Shown here piece after piece: positions 1-8,919 of a DNA stretch of 32,505 bases. Where the stretch lies: NCBI RefSeq assembly GCF_046035435.1, contig NZ_JBFNFH010000019.1; one strand, given 5' to 3'. The translations under genes and the position numbers were made by a program. Each line of letters opens with the position of its first letter. The stretch's first letter is position 1. Under the pieces are notes generated by a model, which did no database searches, was not told the origin of the DNA, and saw only the letters and a program-made list of their open reading frames with translations. The DNA is from Helcococcus bovis. GTDB taxonomy: Bacteria; Bacillota; Clostridia; Tissierellales; Peptoniphilaceae.

Positions 1-11
1 GGAGGTAAATT

Positions 12-854
12 ATGAAAAATATAAAATTATATATGCTGGATATTGTGTATTCACAGCATTTATGCAAATTGTTAAACTATTATGATGATATTAGGTGTTC
101 TATAGTAGAGAACTACAATAGAGATGATACAGAATCTATATACATCAGTGATTTTTTTGTTGAAGAGAATAAAAACGTTGTAAAGTTAATGAGTCAATCA
201 GAAAAGTATCAAAATGTAGATAATATTTACGAAATGATAAGTGAAAAATATTCATTAATAAATAGTTACTCTGAAGACATAAAGATTATTTCCTTTGTAA
301 ATATTTCTGAAAATCGATCAAATAATTTATTAGCGGAAGATTTGTATAAGGAGTTTAATAAAAAATATAGATCAATTTTAGTAAATTGTAATTATTTTTA
401 TGATTATGGTTTAGTAGAAAATGAAATAGGATTAGAATCATTATTGTTTGTGGATGATAGTGGAGATATTGCTGTAAATAAATCTAAAAATATTGATTAT
501 ATAGGGGCTTCTTCTATACCAATTGAAACTAATAAAACCGAAAATATAAAAAAGATCTTAAATACTATAAAAAATATGAATTATAATTTTGCAATCATGG
601 ATTTAAGTTTTAGTCTAAATAAAAGAAATTTAGAAATCTTAAAAAATTCAGATATAATAATATATTATTTTCCAATAAATTCAGATGAAATTTTTATTTC
701 AAAAAATATCCAAAATATAACTAACATTCTTAACATTACCAATAATATAAAAAAAATAATAGAAATAAAACCAATAAAATCCGGATATAACATAAAACGC
801 AATAACGAGATAATTGAAATTAATTCTTTATCAAAAATGGTTGAATTATTATGA
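12..854 (+). CDS. TadZ/CpaE-like protein with degenerate P-loop
   Basis: Product of 280 residues. The N-terminal half (about 1-85) looks like a degenerate receiver-like domain, and residues about 90-280 have the alternating strand/helix pattern of a MinD/CpaE-type ATPase fold. The P-loop position (roughly residues 93-105, around SFVNISENRSNN) lacks the KGGxGKT motif, so ATP binding is doubtful. In Tad systems TadZ/CpaE lies next to the TadA ATPase and helps place the pilus machine at the pole; here the gene overlaps tadA by an ATGA. A ribosome binding site GGAGGT lies at positions 1-6, six bases before the ATG, so the start is well supported. The name rests mainly on synteny plus fold impression. 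The gene may belong to an operon that begins upstream of the window. Confidence 0.6.
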   Translation: MKNIKLYMLDIVYSQHLCKLLNYYDDIRCSIVENYNRDDTESIYISDFFVEENKNVVKLMSQSEKYQNVDNIYEMISEKYSLINSYSEDIKIISFVNISENRSNNLLAEDLYKEFNKKYRSILVNCNYFYDYGLVENEIGLESLLFVDDSGDIAVNKSKNIDYIGASSIPIETNKTENIKKILNTIKNMNYNFAIMDLSFSLNKRNLEILKNSDIIIYYFPINSDEIFISKNIQNITNILNITNNIKKIIEIKPIKSGYNIKRNNEIIEINSLSKMVELL

Positions 855-2041
855 TAGATTATACAAAAGTAAAAAATTATGTGAAAAGTTACGAAATTAT
901 ATCCTTAAATGATAATCAGCTTAATCAGTATTTTAATAATGCTATTTTAACTTATTGTAATGATGAAAAAATTAATGTAGATATTGATGAAATTAGAAAA
1001 ACTATAAAAGATTTACAATATGAATACCGTGGATTAAGCATTATAGATAAATTATTAGAAGATGAAGACATTAATGAAATTATGGTAAATTCTTTTAATA
1101 ATATATTTGTTGAATATAAAGGAAAGATGATAAAGAGTAAATATACTTTTTCTGATGATGAACATTATAATAGGATTATTCAAAAAATAGTAGGAGATGC
1201 TGGGAGAGAAGTAAATGTTTCTAGTCCAATAGTTGATGCTACATTATATGATGGATCTAGAGTTAATATTGTCCTTCCACCGATTTCTAAAAACAGTCCA
1301 TCTATGACTATAAGAAAGTTTTCAAATAAGGGGATCACAATAAATGATTTAATTTTATATAAAACTATAGATAATGATGTTGCAAAATTTCTAAATCAAA
1401 TTATAAAGGCAAAGTATAATTTAATTATAAGTGGAGGTACATCTACTGGGAAAACTACTTTTTTAAATGCCATTTCAGAATTTATTTCAAATGATGAGAG
1501 GATAATAACAATAGAAGATTCTAGAGAACTTAACTTAATCAATAAAGATAATTTGATAAGTTTAGAAACTAGAAATTCAAATAATTCTAAAAAAGGTGAA
1601 ATAACTATTAAAGAATTAATTAAAACATCACTTAGAATGAGACCTGATAGGATAATTGTTGGGGAAGTTAGAGCTGATGAATCTTTAGACATGTTACAAA
1701 GCATGCAAACTGGTCATGAAGGTTCGCTAACTACTGTTCACGCTAATTCAGGAAAAGATTTATTATCAAGATTGGAAACTATGGTTCTTAGAGCAAGTGA
1801 TGATATTCCATTAGAAGCCATAAAAAGGCTTATAAATTCATCCATTGAAATTATAATACAGTTGAAAAGAGTTAATCATTTAAAAAGAAGAGTAGTCGAA
1901 ATTTCAGAAATTATACAAGCGGATGATGGTAGTACATTAATAAATCAAATTTATAAATATGATTATAAAACAGATAAACTTAATAAAATAGGAGAATTAA
2001 TCAATATTGAAAAAATAGAAAGGATAAGAGATGAGAAATAA
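851..2041 (+). CDS. tadA: TadA/CpaF-type secretion ATPase
   Basis: Product of 396 residues, a complete GspE/VirB11-family hexameric ATPase that powers assembly of Tad/Flp (type IVb) pili at the cytoplasmic face of the membrane. Visible motifs: Walker A GGTSTGKT (about 195-202), Asp box TIEDSREL (about 220-227), Walker B RIIVGE (about 267-272) and the His box TTVHANS (about 294-300). The N-terminal part carries the CpaF-type DINEIMVN stretch (about 73-80). No tetracysteine zinc motif is seen, as expected for TadA as opposed to PilB/GspE. It overlaps the upstream TadZ-like gene by 4 bases and tadB by 11, which suggests translational coupling. This is the firmest assignment in the locus. Confidence 0.95.
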   Translation: MIDYTKVKNYVKSYEIISLNDNQLNQYFNNAILTYCNDEKINVDIDEIRKTIKDLQYEYRGLSIIDKLLEDEDINEIMVNSFNNIFVEYKGKMIKSKYTFSDDEHYNRIIQKIVGDAGREVNVSSPIVDATLYDGSRVNIVLPPISKNSPSMTIRKFSNKGITINDLILYKTIDNDVAKFLNQIIKAKYNLIISGGTSTGKTTFLNAISEFISNDERIITIEDSRELNLINKDNLISLETRNSNNSKKGEITIKELIKTSLRMRPDRIIVGEVRADESLDMLQSMQTGHEGSLTTVHANSGKDLLSRLETMVLRASDDIPLEAIKRLINSSIEIIIQLKRVNHLKRRVVEISEIIQADDGSTLINQIYKYDYKTDKLNKIGELINIEKIERIRDEK

Positions 2042-2732
2042 GCAGATTATAAGTTATTTTATATCTTTCACGATTATTTTTTTATATACGTATATATTTT
2101 TCAATTCATTTTTATTTTCATCCATATTTTCTATTTTTATTTCCTTAAAATTTTATAAAAACATATATGAAATATTTGAGAAAAAAAACTTACGATTAAA
2201 AAGGATAATGTTTAGAGAATTTTTAGATATTTTTAATTCTAATATTATTTCGGGTGAAAATTTTTATAATTCATTAAAAAAAACATCAAAGGAAATAAAA
2301 AATATTTTTCATGATAACACTTATTTAGTTAAATATCTTGATGAATTAGTTTTAGATATTGAAAATGGGAAAAATATAACCGATGCTTTAAGAGATTTTA
2401 AACAAAAAGCTGATTTAGAAGAAGTAGATATTTTTATAGATAGTTTAATTTTATCAATTCAAATGGGAATTGATTTATCTAAAATAACTAATAATAGTAA
2501 AAATATGTTATCAGATAATATAAGCCTGGAGTTGGAATTATCAACGATTGTAGATAATTCTAAAAAAGAATTTTTAATTATGATTTTTTTACCAATTTTC
2601 GTATTACTTTTAGTTAATAATTCTTCAACAAATACTTTAAGATTTTCAGATTATTTAATTAGAATCCCTGTATTTATTTCTTTTATTTTCGCTTTTTATT
2701 TAGGTAATAAAATTGTAAACTTGGAGGTGTAA
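2031..2732 (+). CDS. tadB: TadB-like inner-membrane platform protein (T2SSF family)
   Basis: Product of 233 residues with two hydrophobic segments at the N-terminus (about 7-45), a soluble helical region (about 60-165) and two C-terminal membrane segments (about 183-195 and 210-228). The central region with FLDIFNSNIISGENFYNSL and a later SLILSIQMGIDLSK matches the paired helices of the T2SSF/TadB fold. TadB and TadC form the membrane platform above the TadA ATPase. The ATG overlaps the tadA stop by 11 bases and has only a weak upstream purine stretch, so translation is probably coupled. It is shorter than proteobacterial TadB, as usual in Firmicutes. Confidence 0.8.
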   Translation: MRNKQIISYFISFTIIFLYTYIFFNSFLFSSIFSIFISLKFYKNIYEIFEKKNLRLKRIMFREFLDIFNSNIISGENFYNSLKKTSKEIKNIFHDNTYLVKYLDELVLDIENGKNITDALRDFKQKADLEEVDIFIDSLILSIQMGIDLSKITNNSKNMLSDNISLELELSTIVDNSKKEFLIMIFLPIFVLLLVNNSSTNTLRFSDYLIRIPVFISFIFAFYLGNKIVNLEV

Positions 2733-2733
2733 T

Positions 2734-3591
2734 ATAAAATATATATTTTTAACTTTATTTACAATCATTATTTTTGTATCAAGTATATACCATTTTATAA
2801 ATTATAAACAGATAATATCTTTTAAGGATACTTTTAGTTATAATTCTGAAATTATAAATCATTTTATTTTACCGTTCAATTATTTTGTAAATAGATATTA
2901 TGGATTTTTTTCAAAACTTTTATCTACAAAATTAAAAATTTCTATGAAGAATTTATATGGTGAAGATAATTTAAAGTACCAAGAAATATTATTTTTAAGT
3001 ATGAAAATTTGTATTATATATAATTTAATTCTTTTATTTTTAATTCTAATTTCAGTATATTATAATATCCTATTATTATTTTTATTTATAATTTTTATAT
3101 TTACATTAAATTATTATATAAATGTTTCTCAAATTATTAAGTATGAAAAACAAAAGAAAAAATTTAAAAATGATTTACCAGCATTTATATCAAGATTATC
3201 TTTAATGATAAATTCCGGAATACAACTAAGAGTTTCGATTGAGTTTATAATTAATAATTCAAGTGGGGAAGTTGTGGAAAAATTAAAACTAGTAAATTCA
3301 TTAATAAAAAATGGAATGAGTGAAATAGAAGCTTATAATTTAATTTTATCAAGAACAGATGATTTATTGATTAGAAAATTTATAGGAAATATTGTACAAA
3401 ATTTTGAGAAGGGAGGTGATGATTTAGAGGATGTATTAATTATGATAAAAAAGGATGGTGATGAATTTAGAAAGAATGATTTAATTTTGAAAACACAAGA
3501 AGCGAATAGAAAACTTTTAATTCCTAATATAATTATTTTCATAGGAATTTTACTTATGGTAATGATACCAATTTTATTAAATGTAGTATAG
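2734..3591 (+). CDS. tadC: TadC-like platform protein (T2SSF family), apparent ATA start
   Basis: The first ATG in this frame is at 2944, but the frame is open and clearly coding back to 2734. The added 70 residues start with a hydrophobic helix (FLTLFTIIIFVSSIYHF) typical of a TadC N-terminus. A strong GGAGGT at 2723-2728 sits five bases before an ATA at 2734, and no ATG, GTG or TTG in frame is suitably placed. With ATA the product is about 285 residues, near the usual TadC size; from 2944 it would be about 215 and would lack the first membrane helix. The rest has a membrane pair (about 88-128), a soluble T2SSF domain (LPAFISRLSLMINSGIQLR) and a C-terminal membrane helix. It pairs with TadB as the pilus platform. 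A sequencing error ATG to ATA is the main alternative. Confidence 0.8.
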   Translation: MKYIFLTLFTIIIFVSSIYHFINYKQIISFKDTFSYNSEIINHFILPFNYFVNRYYGFFSKLLSTKLKISMKNLYGEDNLKYQEILFLSMKICIIYNLILLFLILISVYYNILLLFLFIIFIFTLNYYINVSQIIKYEKQKKKFKNDLPAFISRLSLMINSGIQLRVSIEFIINNSSGEVVEKLKLVNSLIKNGMSEIEAYNLILSRTDDLLIRKFIGNIVQNFEKGGDDLEDVLIMIKKDGDEFRKNDLILKTQEANRKLLIPNIIIFIGILLMVMIPILLNVV

Positions 3592-3599
3592 GAGGAAAA

Positions 3600-3779
3600 A
3601 TGTTAAAAAAAATTTATAATTCTTTTGTAAAAAATAAAAAAGGAGAAGTTAATATGATAGCGATAGTTCTAATACTGTTGGTAGTTATAATATTAGCTGT
3701 TATATTCAAAGATGGTTTAACTAATTTGTTGAAATCAATTTTTACGAGATTAGAAAATGATATTAATAATTTTCAATAA
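3600..3779 (+). CDS. Flp1-like type IVb pilin, 59 residues
   Basis: A short frame with an ideal ribosome binding site (AGGAGG, 3591-3596) four to five bases before the ATG. The 59-residue product has a short basic leader (MLKKIYNSFVKNKKG), then a hydrophobic segment MIAIVLILLVVIILAVIF and an amphipathic tail ending in NNFQ. The KKGEVNMI sequence at the leader/helix junction and the segment IFKDGLTNLL match the Firmicutes Flp1-like pilins, which are processed after Gly by a type IV prepilin peptidase and form the pilus fibre. A peptidase gene lies downstream at 8398. Its position between tadC and a TadE-like gene fits a major pilin. Its 3' end overlaps the next gene by 23 bases. Confidence 0.8.
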   Translation: MLKKIYNSFVKNKKGEVNMIAIVLILLVVIILAVIFKDGLTNLLKSIFTRLENDINNFQ

Positions 3780-4284
3780 AATTATAAAAAATCATAAAGG
3801 AGGAGTTCAATTTATAGAATCGGCTATAGTATTTCCAGCATTACTTTTATTTTTAAGCATTTTATTTATTATTTCTATAAAAACATTTTCCGCAGGATTA
3901 ATTGTTGAAAAATCATATGTGGAAAGTAGAGAATTATTATATAAAACAAGTAATGAATTTGAAATTGTAAAAAGAATTAACAAAGAAGATATAAGTAAAA
4001 CTGAAATAAACTTACAAAATTTTTCTAAAAAGTTCACAACTGATGAAATCAAACTTAATATAAATGAAAATATATTTAATAATTCAATTGCTGTGTATAA
4101 AAAAGATGATAAATTTTTAAGTACAAAAAAAATTTATCCATCTGATATTATGAGAAAATTGGATTTTACTAAAGAAGTATTAAATGATATAAAAGATGTT
4201 AAATTTAGAAAGTACACATTAAGTGGAGTGTTTGATAGCATTAGTGGTTTAGCTGACAATATAAAAAATAAAATAAAAAAATGA
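3757..4284 (+). CDS. TadE-like pseudopilin
   Basis: Product of 175 residues. The N-terminus has a basic leader, then HKGGVQFIESAIVFPALL: cleavage after GG would put Glu at position +5 of the mature protein, the class III prepilin signature, followed by a hydrophobic helix (LLLFLSILFIISI). The remainder is soluble, lysine-rich and without recognised motifs. TadE-type proteins are minor pilins that act in Tad pilus assembly. The AAGGAGGAG at 3797-3805 resembles a ribosome binding site but encodes part of the leader, so it cannot set the start. The ATG at 3757, inside the end of the pilin gene, is the plausible start and implies coupled translation. Confidence 0.72.
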   Translation: MILIIFNKIIKNHKGGVQFIESAIVFPALLLFLSILFIISIKTFSAGLIVEKSYVESRELLYKTSNEFEIVKRINKEDISKTEINLQNFSKKFTTDEIKLNINENIFNNSIAVYKKDDKFLSTKKIYPSDIMRKLDFTKEVLNDIKDVKFRKYTLSGVFDSISGLADNIKNKIKK

Positions 4285-6920
4285 TATACAAATCTAAAGG
4301 GATAATTTCAATATTTTTAGCTCTAATAATTCTTCCTGTGTATTCTTTTGCGATATTAACAATAGATGTTGTAAAAATAGCTGCTTCACAAACACATTTA
4401 CAAATAGCAAATGAAAATGCGTTAAATTCTGCATTATCTTTATATAATAGAGATTTATATAAAAAGTTTAATATATTTGGTATAAATTATGATAATGATT
4501 ACTTATCAGCTTATATAAATGATATTTTGATTGAAAATATAGAAAATGATAAAAGTAAATTTTATAATTCTCAAATTAACTCCATTACTTTAAATTTAAG
4601 AGAATCGGATTATATATTAAATAACTCTAATTTAGAAAAACAGATTGTTGATTATATGAAACTAAAAGGTCCGTATATGCTAAGTAAGGGAGTTCTAAAT
4701 CTTATAGATATTACAAAGAATACTAAGACTTTTAATCATGTTTTAGATAAAAAATTAGATTATGAAGAAGAGTATTCAAAGGTAAATGAAAATTTAGATG
4801 ATTTAGTGAAATATATGAAACAATATGATGAAAAATTTGGAAAAATTAATAATGAATTTTTTCAAATTAATAAAAATTTGGAAAATTTTAAAAGAGAATT
4901 AAGCTCAAAATTTAAATTAACAAATGGGCAAGAATTCAAAGAAAAATTTGATAAATTAGAAAATTCTAAAAAATCAGAAATTAAAAATTTAATTAAAAAC
5001 TATAATTCTTCAAATTCTAAATTAAGATCAGATATTTCAGTCCTAAATGTTATATATAACGAAATGATCTCATCATTAAAAATTTTGAGTAGTTCTTCAG
5101 ATGTTTTACAATCAAAACTTAATATTTGGGGTGAATCAATTAAAAACATGGAAAAATCTGAAGTTAAAAACAATTTTAATTCAGATTTTAAATCTACAAA
5201 ATTTGGATTTACAAAAGAAAATATTGATAAATTGTTGAAAAAATTACTTGATACAAAATCTACTTTTGATCAAATGATAACTTTATTAGATCCAAGTAAC
5301 AAAGTTTATAAAATAGATATTTCAAAATTGTCTGATATAAATCTTGGAAATTTTGATGTTAAAAATATAAAAAAATTACCAAGTCTAAGAAATTTTAAAC
5401 TTTATAAATTTGCAATTAATAATTCAAAATCTAAAGAAAATTCAGGTAAAAAGTCAAAAGCTAAAAGTAGTAAAAAAGAATTAGAAAATTTTGGGAAAAA
5501 TTTAAATCAAGTTGGTAAGTCAAGAACTAATAATTCATTATTAGATTTTATAAACGTTGAAAATAAGAATAAAATTATAGACTTTTCTGCATCTAATGAT
5601 TTTAATATCAAAAATAAAAATAGTATCTCTAATTATAAAAATATATTAAATAATATATCAAATTTATTTCCTTCAAATATGTCAAAAAGTCTTGAAAATA
5701 TTTTAATTTCTCAATATATCGTCCAAAAATTTAGTCACAAATTACAAAATAAAGAAGAATTTAATAATCAAATAGAATATATTCTTTTTGGAAATGATAG
5801 CTTAAGTAAAAATGAATCTAATGTAAATAACTATATTTTTGGAATAAGATTTATATTAAATTCTATATATGCATACACAAATTCTGATTTGATTAATGAA
5901 GCTAATATTGCTGCAGTTGCTATTTCTGGATTTACAGGATTTGGTGTGCCTTTAGTTAGGTCTTTGATACTTGCATCTATGAGTTTTGGTGAAAGTATTA
6001 TAGATTTAGAAACTTTGAATTCAGATAACTCTTTAGAAGCTTTTAAGAACAAGTCTAATTGGAGTGTTTCTATAAAAGGATTACCAAAACTTTTAGGTAA
6101 TAATATAAAAGATATATCAAATTCTGCTATAGATAATATTTATGAAACAATATCAGACTATACGGATGATAAAATTGATAAATTAAACAAAAATATGGAT
6201 GAGTTCATAAATCAAACAATTGATGGTGTAAGTCAATCTATAATTTCAGAAATACTTTCTCCAATACAAATGGCTATTTTTAATTCAATTAATTTAGAAA
6301 ATGAAGAATTTCAATCTAATATAAATGAGATTATAAGTAATATTGAAAACGAAATTAATACTGATAATTCAACAATAAAAAAATTAAAAATAGAAATTTT
6401 AAATTATGTTAAAGATGAGATGAATAGTATTGTTGATAAAATTGATGAAATTTCTATTGATAAATATTTTGAAAAAATTACTAAAAATATAGAATCAAAA
6501 ATAATTAATTTTACTAGCAAATATTCTTCTGAATTGAAAAATAAAATTAATAAAACACTTGATAAAAATAAAATAGAACAAAAAGAAAAAGTTAATAATT
6601 ATATAGACGCTTATATAAATAAATTAGGATATGAAGGAGAAATTAAAACGAAGGGAAGTACAAGTGGAATGAGTTTTAAGTATAAAGATTATTTAATTTT
6701 ATTAGGGTTTATTAGATTATCAAGTGGAGATAGGGAAAATATAATTAGGAGAATTGGATTACTAATTGATTATGAAATAAAAAAAATCAATCCTGAATTT
6801 GATATAACAAATTTAATAGTAAATATATCATTTGATACAAAAATTATTGTAAATACATGGTTATTAAAAAAATATATTTTAATAGATGACATAAAAAGAG
6901 ATATTTCTGGAGGATATTAA
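4281..6920 (+). CDS. TadG/DUF5702-like large surface protein, 879 residues
   Basis: Product of 879 residues. An N-terminal membrane helix (about 7-27, GIISIFLALIILPVYSFAIL) is followed by a region like that of TadG-type proteins (ASQTHLQIANENALNSAL). The middle is long, helical and rich in Lys, Asn and Ser, with probable coiled coils (about 155-215, 225-275, 600-760) and a basic linker near 392-415. The C-terminal part, with YKDYLILLGFIRLSSGDRENI and a following hydrophobic IGLLIDYEI stretch, resembles the end of DUF5702 proteins found in Firmicutes Tad loci. A weak hydrophobic patch near 525-575 may be membrane-associated. It overlaps the upstream gene by an ATGA. A structural or anchoring role in the pilus envelope complex is inferred; family membership is from memory, not alignment. 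Confidence 0.65.
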   Translation: MIYKSKGIISIFLALIILPVYSFAILTIDVVKIAASQTHLQIANENALNSALSLYNRDLYKKFNIFGINYDNDYLSAYINDILIENIENDKSKFYNSQINSITLNLRESDYILNNSNLEKQIVDYMKLKGPYMLSKGVLNLIDITKNTKTFNHVLDKKLDYEEEYSKVNENLDDLVKYMKQYDEKFGKINNEFFQINKNLENFKRELSSKFKLTNGQEFKEKFDKLENSKKSEIKNLIKNYNSSNSKLRSDISVLNVIYNEMISSLKILSSSSDVLQSKLNIWGESIKNMEKSEVKNNFNSDFKSTKFGFTKENIDKLLKKLLDTKSTFDQMITLLDPSNKVYKIDISKLSDINLGNFDVKNIKKLPSLRNFKLYKFAINNSKSKENSGKKSKAKSSKKELENFGKNLNQVGKSRTNNSLLDFINVENKNKIIDFSASNDFNIKNKNSISNYKNILNNISNLFPSNMSKSLENILISQYIVQKFSHKLQNKEEFNNQIEYILFGNDSLSKNESNVNNYIFGIRFILNSIYAYTNSDLINEANIAAVAISGFTGFGVPLVRSLILASMSFGESIIDLETLNSDNSLEAFKNKSNWSVSIKGLPKLLGNNIKDISNSAIDNIYETISDYTDDKIDKLNKNMDEFINQTIDGVSQSIISEILSPIQMAIFNSINLENEEFQSNINEIISNIENEINTDNSTIKKLKIEILNYVKDEMNSIVDKIDEISIDKYFEKITKNIESKIINFTSKYSSELKNKINKTLDKNKIEQKEKVNNYIDAYINKLGYEGEIKTKGSTSGMSFKYKDYLILLGFIRLSSGDRENIIRRIGLLIDYEIKKINPEFDITNLIVNISFDTKIIVNTWLLKKYILIDDIKRDISGGY

Positions 6921-7363
6921 TGAAAAAAACAATTTTTATATTTCTTATAGTATGTTTGATATTTACTGCCTGTAAAAATCAAGAAAAATATGAACAAAAA
7001 TCTGAATTTGAATTTAAGGGAAAAATATCAGGAGTTGATGTTTATTTACCCGATGATTGGCTAACGAAAAAAGGAGTATATGGGGATTATTATAATGATA
7101 TTCAAAATTTTATATTGTATAAAAAAATAGAAACAAATGATATAGAAAAAGAAGTTTTGGAATCATTAAATTTTTATAGGAATGATGATTTTAAAATGAC
7201 TGACGAATTACCAAAATTATATAATGAAAAAAATATTGAGTTTGAAAGAAAAGACAAGTTATTTAAATATATAAAAGGGAAAAATTTAGGAACAGTAATT
7301 ATATTAGTTGGATCTAAAAATAAGGAAAAAGTAAATAAATTATATGAAGAAGTGTTTAAGTAA
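6920..7363 (+). CDS. Small lipoprotein of the Tad-like locus
   Basis: Product of 147 residues with a lipoprotein signal peptide: MKKT, a hydrophobic stretch and the lipobox IFTAC with Cys18 as the lipidated residue. The mature part is a small, charged, probably alpha/beta domain (EFKGKISGVDVYLPDDWL and later GTVIILVGSKNKEKVNKLYE) that I do not recognise; the DVYLPDDW stretch recalls small PsbP/DUF-type lipoproteins, but only loosely. The ribosome binding site GGAGG lies just before the ATG, which shares a base with the stop of the upstream gene (TAATG). Its place inside the locus suggests a surface-attached accessory of the pilus. Confidence 0.7.
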   Translation: MKKTIFIFLIVCLIFTACKNQEKYEQKSEFEFKGKISGVDVYLPDDWLTKKGVYGDYYNDIQNFILYKKIETNDIEKEVLESLNFYRNDDFKMTDELPKLYNEKNIEFERKDKLFKYIKGKNLGTVIILVGSKNKEKVNKLYEEVFK

Positions 7364-8408
7364 AGGTTCATTAACTATTGAAGCTAGTTTGGTTTTTATT
7401 TTATTTGTAATAGGATATTTTATTGTTAATAATGTTGCTATTAGTATTATGACTGAATCTTTAACTAGAAAAGCATTATTTGAAACAGGAATGGAATTTA
7501 GCTCATATATTGAAGTTGTGGATAAATTTGAGTATTCTAATGAATTAAAAACAACAACTTTTGATATAAAAGAGTATGAAAATATAATTGGAAATGGCTT
7601 AGAGAAGGAAGTAAGTGCGAAAAATTTCAAAAATATTTTAGAAGATTTAAAAAGATTAATAAAAAATGATATTAGTGGAGAATTTAAGAAAATAATTTAC
7701 AATAAATTATTAAAAAATATATTTATTAATAAATTAAAAGATATTTCTAAAAATTTTAATTTAAGTACATCAACTATTATTGATGGAATAACAGGAATTG
7801 AATTTTTTAATTCTAAATTTTTAGAAAATTCAAATAGATTAGAATTAAACTTGAAGTATATAAATGAAATAGGTAAATTTGGGCTTTTATCATATAAAAA
7901 TGATATTCAACAAAAATTTTTAGTAGATACATGGACGGTTAATTATAATAAACAGAAAAATAAGTCTATTTGGGATAAAACAAACTTTGAACGTGGAAGA
8001 TATTTTGCGAAAAATATAAGAGAAAATTCAAGTGTTATAGAACTTAAAACAGGTAAGGGATTTGATTTATTTGATAAATCAACGAATACACTGATAAAAG
8101 TTTATTCTATAAATATTTTTGATGAATTTTATTCTGAAAAGAAATCCAAAAAGTTTGAAGTTAAAAATGAATTTTTAACTTTAATAAAAACTTATAAAAA
8201 TAAATTTGAAAAAGATTTACTAAAGTATAAAGAAATACAATCAGTTACAGGAGAAAATATTAAAATAAAAAATCCTAAAAAGAAATTTATTTTAATTTTA
8301 CCTGAAGAAGCTAAAGAAATTAGCAATGTAGAGGAATATATAAATAAGATAAATGAAATTATTCCTGTGGAAATAAGATATATGGAGAAAGCATTCAATG
8401 ATAATTAG
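7344..8408 (+). CDS. Second TadE-like prepilin, 354 residues
   Basis: Product of 354 residues. The N-terminus KKCLSKGSLTIEASLVFILF has a short basic leader, a Gly before the probable cleavage site, Glu at +5 and then a hydrophobic helix to about residue 35. This is the type IV prepilin pattern of TadE/TadF-like minor pilins. The rest is a large soluble domain with alternating helical and strand segments and no recognised motif; it is about twice the usual TadE length. The ATG lies inside the end of the lipoprotein gene (20-base overlap) with only a weak ribosome binding site, so translational coupling is likely. Together with the TadE-like gene at 3757 the locus has two candidate minor pilins. 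Confidence 0.65.
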   Translation: MKKCLSKGSLTIEASLVFILFVIGYFIVNNVAISIMTESLTRKALFETGMEFSSYIEVVDKFEYSNELKTTTFDIKEYENIIGNGLEKEVSAKNFKNILEDLKRLIKNDISGEFKKIIYNKLLKNIFINKLKDISKNFNLSTSTIIDGITGIEFFNSKFLENSNRLELNLKYINEIGKFGLLSYKNDIQQKFLVDTWTVNYNKQKNKSIWDKTNFERGRYFAKNIRENSSVIELKTGKGFDLFDKSTNTLIKVYSINIFDEFYSEKKSKKFEVKNEFLTLIKTYKNKFEKDLLKYKEIQSVTGENIKIKNPKKKFILILPEEAKEISNVEEYINKINEIIPVEIRYMEKAFNDN

Positions 8409-8919
8409 TTTAATTTATTCATTTTATATGAAACGTGAAAAGTATACAAACTATAAACACATCTTTTTATTCTTATTATTTGCCAATTTTATAAATTATA
8501 ATATATATGATAATGTTAACTATTTTATAATTTCAATATTGTTAATTTTAAGTTTTATTGACATAAAAGATAAGATTGTTCCAAATTCATTAAATCTAAT
8601 TCTATTAATATTTTCTATAAGATATTTTAATTTTAATATTCAAATTACTCTATTAGATTATTTCACAATAGTTTTTTTTATACTTTTAATATTTTATTCA
8701 GGAATTAAATCTCAAATAGGAATGGGGGATGTGAAATTATTAATGGTGATTTACTTAAATAAAGGCTATGAATTTACAGGGCAACTATTATTTGTTGTAT
8801 CAATATTAATTTTTATATTTTCTATAATACTTTATTTTAAGTATAAAACTAGTGAAATCACATTCCCTATGGTTCCTTTTGTAACTTTATCATATATTTT
8901 ATTAATGGGGGTGTTATGA
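8398..8919 (+). CDS. Prepilin peptidase (A24 family, TadV/CpaA-like)
   Basis: Product of 173 residues, nearly all membrane segments. The two catalytic aspartates of the A24 aspartyl peptidases are visible: Asp55 in FIDIKDKIVPN and Asp111 in GMGDVKL. It lacks the N-terminal cytoplasmic methyltransferase-type domain of PilD, as TadV/CpaA enzymes do. It would cleave the leaders of the Flp1-like pilin and the TadE-like prepilins in this locus at the inner face of the membrane. It overlaps the preceding gene by 11 bases and the next by 4. Confidence 0.9.
   Translation: MIISLIYSFYMKREKYTNYKHIFLFLLFANFINYNIYDNVNYFIISILLILSFIDIKDKIVPNSLNLILLIFSIRYFNFNIQITLLDYFTIVFFILLIFYSGIKSQIGMGDVKLLMVIYLNKGYEFTGQLLFVVSILIFIFSIILYFKYKTSEITFPMVPFVTLSYILLMGVL

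Noticed and set aside
1396..1704. Long minus-strand open frame inside tadA
   Set aside because: It is the complement of the conserved ATPase motifs and has low-complexity composition and no ribosome binding site; the same holds for other antisense frames in the window.
3797..3805. AAGGAGGAG as the ribosome binding site of the TadE-like gene
   Set aside because: No start codon follows at a proper distance, and the sequence encodes the KGG just before the prepilin cleavage site, so the start must lie upstream.
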